From: Phycisphaerales bacterium UBA1161
GTDB taxonomy: Bacteria > Planctomycetota > Phycisphaerae > Tepidisphaerales > Tepidisphaeraceae
Direction: 5' to 3'
NCBI GenBank assembly: GCA_002311745.1
Contig: DBZL01000048.1
Location: forward strand, 1-17,102
Length of the DNA stretch: 17,102 nucleotides
Shown here: piece after piece, positions 8,220-14,480 of the stretch
How the letters are laid out: each line of letters begins with the position of its first letter
Position numbering within the stretch: the stretch's first letter is position 1
Translations under genes and position numbers: made by a program
Notes under the pieces: model-generated
The model's database searches: none
Seen by the model: only the letters and a program-made list of their open reading frames with translations
Told to the model about the DNA's origin: nothing

Positions 8220-8287
8220 GCGATGGTCTAACGGGATGACGGCTGAATCGCATTCAGCAAATCGGGGTTCGATTCCCCGTCGCTCCA
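8217..8287 (+). tRNA. tRNA-Ala (anticodon CGC)
   Basis: A full cloverleaf of 71 nt can be drawn. The acceptor stem GGGGCGA/TCGCTCC contains a G3:U70 wobble, the main alanine identity element, and the discriminator is A73. The D arm is GTCT-AACGGGA-TGAC, the anticodon stem GCTGA/TCAGC is perfect with loop ATCGCAT (anticodon CGC, decodes GCG), the variable loop is AAAT and the T arm is CGGGG-TTCGATT-CCCCG. The 3' CCA is not encoded (TTT follows). The D arm, with U11:A24, U13 opposite U22, and a four-base variable loop, is unlike the usual bacterial tRNA-Ala AGCTCAG type and resembles tRNA-Glu. Confidence 0.9.
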
Positions 8288-8307
8288 TTTCGGCCTGCGG
8301 CCGAAAT
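8287..8307. repeat. 9-bp perfect hairpin at the tRNA 3' end
   Basis: ATTTCGGCC, loop TGC, then GGCCGAAAT. The stem begins at the discriminator base of the tRNA. It may mark the 3' end of the precursor or act as a weak terminator, but no T-run follows, so the role is uncertain. Confidence 0.55.
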
Positions 8308-8310
8308 AGA

Positions 8311-8427
8311 GGGCAGAGCAGGAGAGAGTAGAAAGTAGAGCAGGCAGAAAAGCATGCGTCGTCGAACGGCTTTCGGCGGCCATATGGATGCTCTGCCCGG
8401 TCTCCTTTCTACTCTCTACTTTCTTTT
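8311..8427. repeat. Cluster of inverted heptad-type repeats
   Basis: GGGCAGAGCA (8311-8320) recurs inverted as TGCTCTGCCC (8389-8398). Next to each arm lies a heptad-like purine or pyrimidine run: AGAGAGTAGAAAG (8323-8335) and, inverted, CTTTCTACTCTCT (near 8404-8416), with the unit CTACTTT/CTACTCT repeated. About 50 bp of unique sequence lies between. The arms are nested in an irregular order, so this is not one simple hairpin. It may be a dispersed non-coding repeat or the remains of a small mobile element. I see no gene here, nor in the pyrimidine-rich stretch 8428-8592. Confidence 0.5.
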
Positions 8428-8592
8428 CAGTGCGCCGCCCAACGGTTCCCGAGGTTTCGAACTCTTTCCTACGATCTCCCGTTCTCCTGATCCCTCCGTC
8501 CGTATCCAGCGTTCTGCCGGTCCGTCATCTTGTCGTGGCAACGAGGGCCTGAAAAAGAGCGTTTTGTGCGATAGATATATTGTCGTTTCTTT

Positions 8593-8622
8593 TTGACGAA
8601 TCGAGATTTGCGGGCCTATAGT
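8593..8622 (+). promoter_or_regulatory. Sigma70-like promoter of the ArsR-family gene
   Basis: TTGACG (8593-8598), an 18-nt spacer and TATAGT (8617-8622) form a good promoter with a start near 8629. That leaves a leader of about 38 nt before the ATG at 8667 and argues against a GTG start at 8628, which would lie at the transcription start. An AT-rich, partly symmetrical stretch around 8570-8586 (CGATAG...TTGTCG) could be an operator for the regulator itself, but its symmetry is weak. Confidence 0.6.
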
Positions 8623-8666
8623 TCGACGTGCAGATATGCGTAGTAGCGCCAACGCAGGAGTCTGGT

Positions 8667-9050
8667 ATGTCCAATCTGGAAGGCGCGGCGGCTGAACGGG
8701 ACTTGGAGCAGTTGACCAGCCTGTTCCGTTTGCTCGCGGACCGGACGCGGTTGAACATTTTGCTGGCACTGGCGCAAGGGGAGCGCAACGTCAGCAGCCT
8801 GTGCCAGGAACTGGGGCTGCCCCAACCGACGGTCAGTCATCACCTGGGGCTCTTACGCACCAATAACATCATTTCCAATCGACGCAGGGGAAAGCAGGTT
8901 TTCTACAGCCTGAGCGGATCGGTCTCCATGAGGGAAGGCCTGTCGTTGGAAACCAACGTCGAGAATTTCTCCGTGAAAATTAACCGCAAGATGGCGCAGG
9001 GGTTCGAGGGGATGTCAGGACCGCGCATCGCCGAAGCGGCTACGGGTTAG
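8667..9050 (+). CDS. ArsR/SmtB-family transcriptional regulator
   Basis: The 127-residue protein is a small winged-helix repressor. The N-terminal segment LFRLLADRTRLNILLALAQGE (about 19-39) is the family signature. NVSSLCQELGLPQPTVSHHLGLLR (about 41-64) is the helix-turn-helix with recognition helix QPTVSHHL. RRRGKQVFYSL (about 72-82) is the beta wing. It has one Cys (Cys46) and no ELCxCDL metal-binding box, so the metal-sensing type is not supported and the signal is unknown. The ATG at 8667 follows GCAGGAG at 6 nt. The gene converges on the ABC ATPase; its TAG overlaps that gene's TAA on the other strand. The tail (about 90-127) has no recognisable motif. Confidence 0.88.
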   Translation: MSNLEGAAAERDLEQLTSLFRLLADRTRLNILLALAQGERNVSSLCQELGLPQPTVSHHLGLLRTNNIISNRRRGKQVFYSLSGSVSMREGLSLETNVENFSVKINRKMAQGFEGMSGPRIAEAATG

Positions 9051-9982
9051 TCATCGCGAAAGACGTGGCCGGTCACGCGGATGAACACATCCTCGAGCGT
9101 CGGCTTGCCGACGGACACCGAATCGATCAATCCAGGCATGGCTTCGATGAGTTGCGGGACGAACTCGTGCCCGCGAGCGCGCTCCAAGCGCACGATTCCA
9201 TCGAGCAATTCGGCGGTGATTCCGAGCTTGTCGTGGATGAGCTGGGCGACTTGGGCGGGTCGGGGGCTGGCCAGGGTGATCACGTCGCCGCCGATGCGTT
9301 CCTTGAGGATAGCCGGGGCGTCGCAGGCGGCGAGTTTGCCGTGGTCGAGGATCGCCAGGCGAGCGCAGCGGTCGGCTTCATCCATCAGGTGCGTGGTCAG
9401 CAGCACGGTCACGCCGTCGTTTTGTTGAATCTCGCGCAGATAGTGCCACAGGTCGATGCGGGCGGTGGGGTCCAGGCCGGTGCTGGGTTCGTCCAAAAGA
9501 AGCAATTGCGGCTGATGGAGCAATCCCTTGGCCAGCTCGACGCGGCGGCGCATGCCGCCGGAGAAACCCTCCACGCGTTCGCGCCGGCGGTCGCTCAGGC
9601 CGACGCGATCCAGCAACTGGTCGATGCGCAAGCTCAGTGCGCGGCCGCGCATGCCGTAGAGGTGGCCCTGATGGCGGAGGTTTTCCTCGGCGGTGAGTTG
9701 CTTGTCGAGGCTGGGGGACTGGAAGACGACGCCGATCTGTCGGCGAAGCGCGTCGCGATCGACGGCTGGGTCCAGGCCGAGCATTTTGATTTTGCCCGGC
9801 GGGGCGGGGATGAGCGTGCTGAGGATGCGGAAGAGGGTTGTTTTTCCGCTGCCGTTGGGGCCCAGAAAGCCGAAAATCTCGCCGCGGTGGACCTGCAAAG
9901 ACAGTTCGACCAATGCGGCGCGGCGGCCATAGGAGTGGCTCAAGTGATCGATGTCGATGATGTTTTGGCTGGGGTCCGGCAC
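9047..9982 (-). CDS. ABC transporter ATP-binding protein (DrrA/NatA-like)
   Basis: The 311-residue ATPase has the complete nucleotide-binding set: Walker A GPNGSGKTT (41-49), Q-loop Gln88, signature FSGGM (140-144), Walker B LLLLDEP (160-166), D-loop and H-loop His198. A C-terminal extension of about 90 residues (TLEDVFIRVTG near the end) is typical of DrrA/CcmA-type exporter ATPases. The start is GTG, 1 nt after the TGA of the lipoprotein gene, so translation is probably coupled. It is last in the ctaA-ctaB-lipoprotein operon. Its permease is not in the window: the next gene is convergent, so the partner must be encoded elsewhere. In related loci such ATPases accompany cytochrome oxidase genes. 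The substrate is unknown. Confidence 0.88.
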   Translation of the reverse strand: MPDPSQNIIDIDHLSHSYGRRAALVELSLQVHRGEIFGFLGPNGSGKTTLFRILSTLIPAPPGKIKMLGLDPAVDRDALRRQIGVVFQSPSLDKQLTAEENLRHQGHLYGMRGRALSLRIDQLLDRVGLSDRRRERVEGFSGGMRRRVELAKGLLHQPQLLLLDEPSTGLDPTARIDLWHYLREIQQNDGVTVLLTTHLMDEADRCARLAILDHGKLAACDAPAILKERIGGDVITLASPRPAQVAQLIHDKLGITAELLDGIVRLERARGHEFVPQLIEAMPGLIDSVSVGKPTLEDVFIRVTGHVFRDD

Positions 9983-9983
9983 G

Positions 9984-10703
9984 TCAGGGCGCTGGGAAAG
10001 TGAATCGTACGACGGTGGCGGAAGCTTCGCTCACGGTGACGTTTTGGCGTTGCAGCGGCAGGGCTTCGTGCCAGGCGGCCAGCGTGTAATTGCCCGGCGG
10101 GACGTGCGTGATGGAGAAACTGCCGTCATCGGCGGTGACGGCAAACCAACGATGGGCAAAGACGCCGATCCAGGCGCTCATCCACGGATGCACGTCGCAG
10201 CGGACGTTGAACGGCGGCTCGGGGAGCTTGAGCGTGATGGCGCGCTCGCCGATGGTGGGGAAGCCGTAATTGGCCGGGGGATTGAGCGAGCATTGCAGCA
10301 GCACGTTGTGCAGGACGGGATCGCTGGACTTGAGACGCAGGGTTTGGCCGGCCTGCACGGCCAGCACGTGGGGCACGTAGACGCAGTTGATTTGATCGAG
10401 CGCGGCGGGGGCTTGTGTCGGCGGGGAGGCGGGCGGGGCGTTTTCCAGATAGACGATGACGTTTTTCAGACCGCCGCCGGAGCCGACCACGATGGTTTCG
10501 TCTTTGACCTGCGGCGAGCCGGGGATGATCCGCATGGTCGGCGCGATGCCTTGGAGCACGACGCGGCCGCGGATCACGCCGTTGCCGCTCGAGGCGGCGG
10601 TGGTTGCCGCCGGGGGAGTCGTGGGGGAGCGTTCGCAGGCGGCCGGGAAAATTGCCAGGGCGACGAGCAATGGCAACAGCGTGCGTGTGACTTGCGTGGG
10701 CAT
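9984..10703 (-). CDS. Cupredoxin-like lipoprotein with a carboxypeptidase-regulatory-type C-terminal domain
   Basis: The 239-residue product begins with a signal peptide and lipobox (LAIFPAAC, lipidated Cys23), so it should be anchored in a membrane on the outer side. Its core has NCVYVPHVL (His112), SDPVLHNVLL (His132) and VRCDVHPWMSAW (Cys169, His172, Met175), a His...Cys-x2-His-x2-Met set that resembles a type-1 copper site. The last part (GSFSITHVPPGNYTLAAWHE) is a carboxypeptidase-regulatory-type beta sandwich. ATG overlaps the ctaB TGA by 1 nt (TGATG), and the ATPase gene starts 1 nt after its own stop. Location among haem-a genes suggests a respiratory electron carrier or copper handler. 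Copper binding is inferred from ligand spacing and is not proven. Confidence 0.75.
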   Translation of the reverse strand: MPTQVTRTLLPLLVALAIFPAACERSPTTPPAATTAASSGNGVIRGRVVLQGIAPTMRIIPGSPQVKDETIVVGSGGGLKNVIVYLENAPPASPPTQAPAALDQINCVYVPHVLAVQAGQTLRLKSSDPVLHNVLLQCSLNPPANYGFPTIGERAITLKLPEPPFNVRCDVHPWMSAWIGVFAHRWFAVTADDGSFSITHVPPGNYTLAAWHEALPLQRQNVTVSEASATVVRFTFPAP

Positions 10704-11623
10704 CACGGTGCGGTGGAGCGATTGAGCATGAGAATCGTCAGGAGGATAGGCAAATACGCGATCGAGGCAAGGAAAAGCCAGCGGGCCGCGCGGCGCGTGC
10801 GTGCCGCGGCGTAGTTGGCCGCGAAAGCCACAAAGGTCAGGCCCAGGGCCAAGGCGCAAAAGAGGTACGTCTTGCCGGAGATGCCCAGCAGGGCGGGGGC
10901 GAGACCGACCGGCAGAAGCGCCACGGTGTAGATCAGAATCTGCCGGCTGGTCATGGCCAAAGTCGGATCGACCACGGGGAGCATTTTGAATCCGCCTTTG
11001 CGGTAATCCTCGCGGTAGAGGATGGCGATGGCCATGAAATGCGGAATCTGCCAGACGAGCAGGATGGCAAAGAGTGCGGCGGCGCCGGGAGCGAGCGAGC
11101 CGTTGATGGCCGTCCAACCCATGACCGGCGGGATGGCGCCCGGGATGGCGCCGATCATGGTGTTGAGCGTGGTGCGGCGCTTCAGGGGCGTGTAAATCAG
11201 GACGTAACTGGCGAGGGTGGTGATGCCGAGAATCGCGGTGAGCGTGTTGACCAGGAGCCACAGGCAAGCTCCGCCGCACAGGCCGGCGATCAATCCGAGA
11301 ACCAGGGCGAGGCGCGGCGAGACGCGGCCGGTGGGCAGGGGGCGATGTGCGGTGCGCGGCATCAGGGCGTCGTAGCGGCGTTCCAGAAGCTGATTGAGAA
11401 TGCTGGCGGCGGCCGCGCAGAGGGCGGTGCCCAGGAGCGTCGGCGGCAGGCGGAGCCAATCAGCGCGCTGGCCGGCGGCGAGGCAGCAGCCCACCATGGT
11501 CGTGCCCAGGACCAGGCAGTTCATGCGCGGGCGGATCAGTTCAACGAGGTCAGCGAAGCGCGAGCGGGCGGCGGCTTTTGGAGCGGCGGTTGCGGCGGGC
11601 AGGATGGTGGTGGCTGTGTTCAT
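10703..11623 (-). CDS. ctaB: Protoheme IX farnesyltransferase (haem o synthase)
   Basis: This 306-residue UbiA-family membrane enzyme transfers a farnesyl group from farnesyl diphosphate to haem b, giving haem o, in the inner membrane. The diphosphate-binding signature is present as N77 Q..E81...D85..M.RT..RPLP (77-97), then YTPLKRRTTLNTMIGAIPGA (144-163), PPVMGW and DYRKGGFKMLPV (206-217). About nine hydrophobic segments are visible and the length is normal. The ATG at 11623 overlaps the ctaA TGA by 4 nt (ATGA), so translational coupling is likely. The product feeds CtaA, encoded directly upstream. Confidence 0.95.
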   Translation of the reverse strand: MNTATTILPAATAAPKAAARSRFADLVELIRPRMNCLVLGTTMVGCCLAAGQRADWLRLPPTLLGTALCAAAASILNQLLERRYDALMPRTAHRPLPTGRVSPRLALVLGLIAGLCGGACLWLLVNTLTAILGITTLASYVLIYTPLKRRTTLNTMIGAIPGAIPPVMGWTAINGSLAPGAAALFAILLVWQIPHFMAIAILYREDYRKGGFKMLPVVDPTLAMTSRQILIYTVALLPVGLAPALLGISGKTYLFCALALGLTFVAFAANYAAARTRRAARWLFLASIAYLPILLTILMLNRSTAP

Positions 11624-12681
11624 GAGAGGGCGGGTTCAACCGCGCCGGGGCCGTGCGCCTGCCGACTAAAGTTGGCAGGCCGCGCGGAACGGGTCAGCCC
11701 ATAGCAGCGCAGCGCGATCACGACGGCGGTAACCAGGATGAGCGATCCCACCGCCACGTGCAGCGAGGCAACGTCGGCCGGCTTGCGCTGCCAGATGGTC
11801 ATCATGCCCAAGACGAGTTGGATGGGCAACAGGGCCAGCAGGGCGGCGGCGGGACGGGTCAGCGGCTGGATAGGCCGCAGATGCCGCAAAATCGAAGTGG
11901 AAAGCCACACCACGGCGATGCTGACGAGCAGCGCTCCGATGCGATGGGCAAAGTGAATCCAAATTTGGAAGGCGGTCACGCGGTTGAGCTCCAGATCGAC
12001 GCCGTAGCGGTGGATCGCCTGCTGGCGGAAGGCATCGTCGACGACCCGAGGCGGAAGGATTTTTCCGAAGCTGGCGGGGAAATCGGGAATGGCCAGGCCG
12101 GCGTTTTTGTGGCGCATGATGGCGGCGATCACGAGCTGCGCGACGATGATCGCGAAGGTGGCGGCGGCCAGGGGAAAGATGCGGCCCGCAGCGGCGCATT
12201 GGCGGCGGTCCAGAGCCGCCCGATCCGACCAGAATCGCGAGGTCATCACGCAGAACGTGGCGACGTAGCAGAAAAAAATCTGCGCGGCGCAGGCGTGGAC
12301 GATGGCCAGGTCAAGCTCATCCAGCACGACGCGCAGGCCGCCGAGGGTGCCTTGCACGAGGACAGCCAGGAGGATGGCGATGGCGTTGTAGCGGACCCAT
12401 CGTCGGCGGTCGGTGCGGCAAGCGACGATCACCATGGCGATGGCCAACAATCCGATGAAGGCGGCCAGAAGGCGGTGCGTGTGCTCGTAAAAAATTCCGC
12501 CCACCCATTGGCTGGGTGGGAAGGTGAACATGTTGTAGCCCCAGGTATTGGGCCAATCGGGGACGGACATGCCCGCGTGGTGACTGGTGACCAAGCCGCC
12601 CAAGTAAATCAGGGGGAACGTCGCGATGGCGGCAGCCAAGGCCAACAGGTGCAGCTTTGCGTTGAAGGGTTTGGGTTGCAC
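11620..12681 (-). CDS. ctaA: Haem A synthase (CtaA/COX15)
   Basis: This 353-residue membrane protein oxidises the haem o methyl group to the formyl group of haem a. Both four-helix halves are visible. The first has GGLVTSHHAGMSVPDWP, E66-HTH69-R and His129. The second has HKNAGLAIPDFP, HFAH246-RIG and SLH308-VAVG. The Glu of the ExxHR motif and the four conserved His are intact. The Cys pair in the first external loop of the Bacillus protein is absent; SHHAGMSVPDW takes its place. The start is read as GTG at 12681: no nearby in-frame ATG exists, the hydrophobic N-terminus follows at once, and a promoter lies about 29 nt upstream of it. It is the first gene of the minus-strand operon. Confidence 0.93.
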   Translation of the reverse strand: MQPKPFNAKLHLLALAAAIATFPLIYLGGLVTSHHAGMSVPDWPNTWGYNMFTFPPSQWVGGIFYEHTHRLLAAFIGLLAIAMVIVACRTDRRRWVRYNAIAILLAVLVQGTLGGLRVVLDELDLAIVHACAAQIFFCYVATFCVMTSRFWSDRAALDRRQCAAAGRIFPLAAATFAIIVAQLVIAAIMRHKNAGLAIPDFPASFGKILPPRVVDDAFRQQAIHRYGVDLELNRVTAFQIWIHFAHRIGALLVSIAVVWLSTSILRHLRPIQPLTRPAAALLALLPIQLVLGMMTIWQRKPADVASLHVAVGSLILVTAVVIALRCYGLTRSARPANFSRQAHGPGAVEPALS

Positions 12682-12716
12682 GCGCGGTCCGATAAAGAGC
12701 TCAGGGCGTCGCAGCG

Positions 12717-12745
12717 ACTATAGGTCAAGCGCCGGGGCGGCTCAA
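12717..12745 (-). promoter_or_regulatory. Sigma70-like promoter of the ctaA operon
   Basis: On the minus strand TTGAGC (12745-12740) and TATAGT (12722-12717) are separated by exactly 17 nt. Transcription should start near 12710, leaving a leader of about 29 nt before the GTG of ctaA. The -10 TATAGT is the same as that of the ArsR-family gene. On the plus strand the TPR gene has only a weak candidate (TTGCAC at 12775-12780, 19 nt, GATAAC). Confidence 0.55.
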
Positions 12746-12826
12746 GCGGGGGCGGCGGCGTGAATCGCTGGGATTTGCACACCGGCCCAGTCAATTGCCG
12801 ATAACGGGGTCTGAGAGGAACTATAC

Positions 12827-13501
12827 ATGAACAAACGGATGGTTTGGACGGTCGCGGTGTTGGCATTGTGGGGTTGCGGCAGCCACGAGGCGGGTCCATC
12901 GCAGGATCCGGCAAAGATGGGGGCCGGATCGCAGATGAGGCTGAACGATAAGCCCCTGACGGCCAACACGCGATTCGCGGCGGGGCAATTGGCCGAAGCG
13001 CAGGGGGCGTTCGACGTGGCCATCGTGGAGTACCAGGAGGCGCTCAAGCTCGATCCGAAACATCAGCCGACGCTGTTTCGGCTGGGGATCGTGTACACGG
13101 TGACGCAGCAGTTCGATCCGGCCATTGAGATTTGGCAGCGGTACATCAAGGTGACGCAAGGGTCGGCGGCGGCGTACAGCAACCTGGCGTTTTGCTACGA
13201 GCAGGCCGGGCGCTTTGATGATGCCAAGAAGGCTTATGAGACGGGGATCGCCAAGGAACCCAAGAGCGTGGTTTGCCGGACGAATTACGGGCTGATGCTG
13301 GCGCGGCAAGGGCACGTTCCCGAAGCGGTCCGCATCTGGCAGCCGGTGCTGAGCGAAGCGGAGATTCACTACAACCTGGCCAGCGTGTTTCAGCTTCAAG
13401 GGCGCAAGGCGGCGGCGCGGGCGGAGTATCAGAAGGCGCTGGAGCTGGACCCGAAAATGGTGGAGGCCAGGACGCGCCTGGCGGGGCTGGATGCGAAGTA
13501 A
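12827..13501 (+). CDS. TPR-repeat lipoprotein
   Basis: The 224-residue protein has a short signal peptide ending in a lipobox (LALWGC, Cys17), a flexible linker (18-45) and about five tetratricopeptide repeats (about 47-80, 81-114, 115-148, 149-180 and 181-214). Typical A.....A...Y..AL.LDP patterns occur, for example EYQEALKLDP and YQKALELDP. TPRs bind other proteins, so it is likely an envelope scaffold or assembly factor; nothing shows the partner. The ATG follows GAGAGGA at 7 nt. The gene is divergent from ctaA and sits upstream of actA with its own terminator. A role in respiratory complex assembly is possible from position only. Confidence 0.82.
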   Translation: MNKRMVWTVAVLALWGCGSHEAGPSQDPAKMGAGSQMRLNDKPLTANTRFAAGQLAEAQGAFDVAIVEYQEALKLDPKHQPTLFRLGIVYTVTQQFDPAIEIWQRYIKVTQGSAAAYSNLAFCYEQAGRFDDAKKAYETGIAKEPKSVVCRTNYGLMLARQGHVPEAVRIWQPVLSEAEIHYNLASVFQLQGRKAAARAEYQKALELDPKMVEARTRLAGLDAK

Positions 13502-13521
13502 ATAACGCGGCGCGCGAACCC

Positions 13522-13575
13522 GCGGTGCTGCGCACCGCTAAATCGGGACGGCCCTTCGGCCGTCCCGGCTTTTTT
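13522..13575 (+). terminator. Double hairpin with intrinsic terminator after the TPR gene
   Basis: A 7-bp hairpin (GCGGTGC, loop TGC, GCACCGC; 13522-13538) precedes a 10-bp GC-rich stem (CGGGACGGCC at 13544-13553 with GGCCGTCCCG at 13558-13567, loop CTTC). GC and a run of six T (13570-13575) follow. The second hairpin is a classical intrinsic terminator and separates the TPR gene from actA. Confidence 0.92.
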
Positions 13576-13742
13576 GGATAAGTGGGTCGTGAATTTGCGT
13601 CGGAAGGTGAATTCTGCAAAATTGGACATGCGACCAAATGCCGCACGCGCGCAGGGTCGCAGGTGAGATTGGGTAGCGCTAAGATTCCGCGCCGACGGCG
13701 GCTTCGTGGGCGCCTACGTCGGCAAACGGAATTGCCTCTCCG

Positions 13743-14432
13743 ATGCAGCACGAATCGTACGAACAACCCTTCGTCTTCCCCAAGTGGGCCAATTATCTGT
13801 TGCCGGTGATCGTTTTGGGCGCCATGGGCGGCATGTTTTACCTTCCGACGGTGGTGGATTTGGGGGCGTCGCCGATCACGACGGCGGTGGGGTATTCGCC
13901 TCTGCAGCCGGTGCCCTACAGCCATGCACTGCACGCGGGGCGGCTGGGGATTGACTGCCGGTATTGCCACACGACGGTGGAGAAGGCGGCGTTTGCCGCG
14001 TTGCCGCCGACACAGACGTGCATGAATTGCCACAGCACGATCCGCACGCAAAGCGCGCTGCTCTTGCCGGTCCGCCAAAGCTGGGCGACGGGCTTCCCCG
14101 TCGAATGGGTCAAGATTCACGATCTGCCGCATTACGTCTACTTCAACCACAGCGCGCACGTGAATCACGGAGTGGGTTGCATCGAGTGCCACGGCCGGGT
14201 GGATCAGATGGACCAGGTGTACCAGGCCAAGCCCCTGAGCATGGGATGGTGCCTGGATTGTCATCGCGATCCGGGCTCGCACCTTCGGCCCAGGGACGTG
14301 GCCGTGACGGACATGAATTGGACGCCGCAGGACTCGGGACAAGACCCCGCGGAACTGGCGAGGCGACTCGTGAAGGATTACGCGATCCGCGACAAGGCGT
14401 ACATGACCAGTTGCTCGACGTGTCACCGCTAG
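13743..14432 (+). CDS. actA: Alternative complex III pentahaem cytochrome c subunit ActA
   Basis: The 229-residue protein has one N-terminal membrane helix (about 18-36, NYLLPVIVLGAMGGMFYLP) and five CxxCH haem-c sites: CRYCH (72-76), CMNCH (93-97), CIECH (146-150), CLDCH (170-174) and CSTCH (224-228). Five haems, a single anchor and a following actB match the ActA subunit of the quinol oxidising alternative complex III, where it passes electrons to the periplasmic acceptor. Distal-ligand-type motifs PYSHALHAG and YFNHSAHVNH precede haems 1 and 3. The ATG has no strong Shine-Dalgarno (only GGA about 12 nt upstream). The 167 nt before it, after the terminator, contain only a weak promoter candidate (TTGCGT, 17 nt, AAAATT). 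Confidence 0.93.
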   Translation: MQHESYEQPFVFPKWANYLLPVIVLGAMGGMFYLPTVVDLGASPITTAVGYSPLQPVPYSHALHAGRLGIDCRYCHTTVEKAAFAALPPTQTCMNCHSTIRTQSALLLPVRQSWATGFPVEWVKIHDLPHYVYFNHSAHVNHGVGCIECHGRVDQMDQVYQAKPLSMGWCLDCHRDPGSHLRPRDVAVTDMNWTPQDSGQDPAELARRLVKDYAIRDKAYMTSCSTCHR

Positions 14433-14437
14433 AAACG

Positions 14438-14468
14438 AGTTGCTAGTTGCTAGTTGCTGGTTGCTAGT
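14438..14468 (+). repeat. Tandem heptanucleotide repeat (GTTGCTA)4 between actA and actB
   Basis: Four heptads GTTGCTA, GTTGCTA, GTTGCTG, GTTGCTA (14439-14466) plus a partial fifth fill most of the 48-nt gap between the actA stop and the actB start. They contain no start codon or stem-loop and lie just upstream of the actB ribosome site (GGAAGG at 14472-14477). Confidence 0.8.
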
Positions 14469-14480
14469 AGTGGAAGGTTG

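Noticed and set aside
8217..8287. tRNA gene as the attachment site of an integrated element carrying the calpain genes
   Set aside because: No second copy of the tRNA 3' end and no integrase are in the window.
8354..8596. Possible 80-residue plus-strand protein in the gap after the tRNA
   Set aside because: It has no ribosome site, no recognisable motif and runs across the repeat cluster and the arsR promoter region.
8628..8666. GTG start at 8628 for the ArsR-family protein
   Set aside because: It would sit at the predicted transcription start; the ATG at 8667 has GCAGGAG at good spacing.
9065..12723. Long plus-strand open frames across the ctaA-ABC operon
   Set aside because: They are antisense to four well-supported genes and have Gly/Ala/Asp-rich sequence with no family motifs.
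13595..13625. Promoter for actA (TTGCGT, 17 nt, AAAATT)
   Set aside because: The -10 matches only half of the consensus, so it is noted under actA but not called as a feature.
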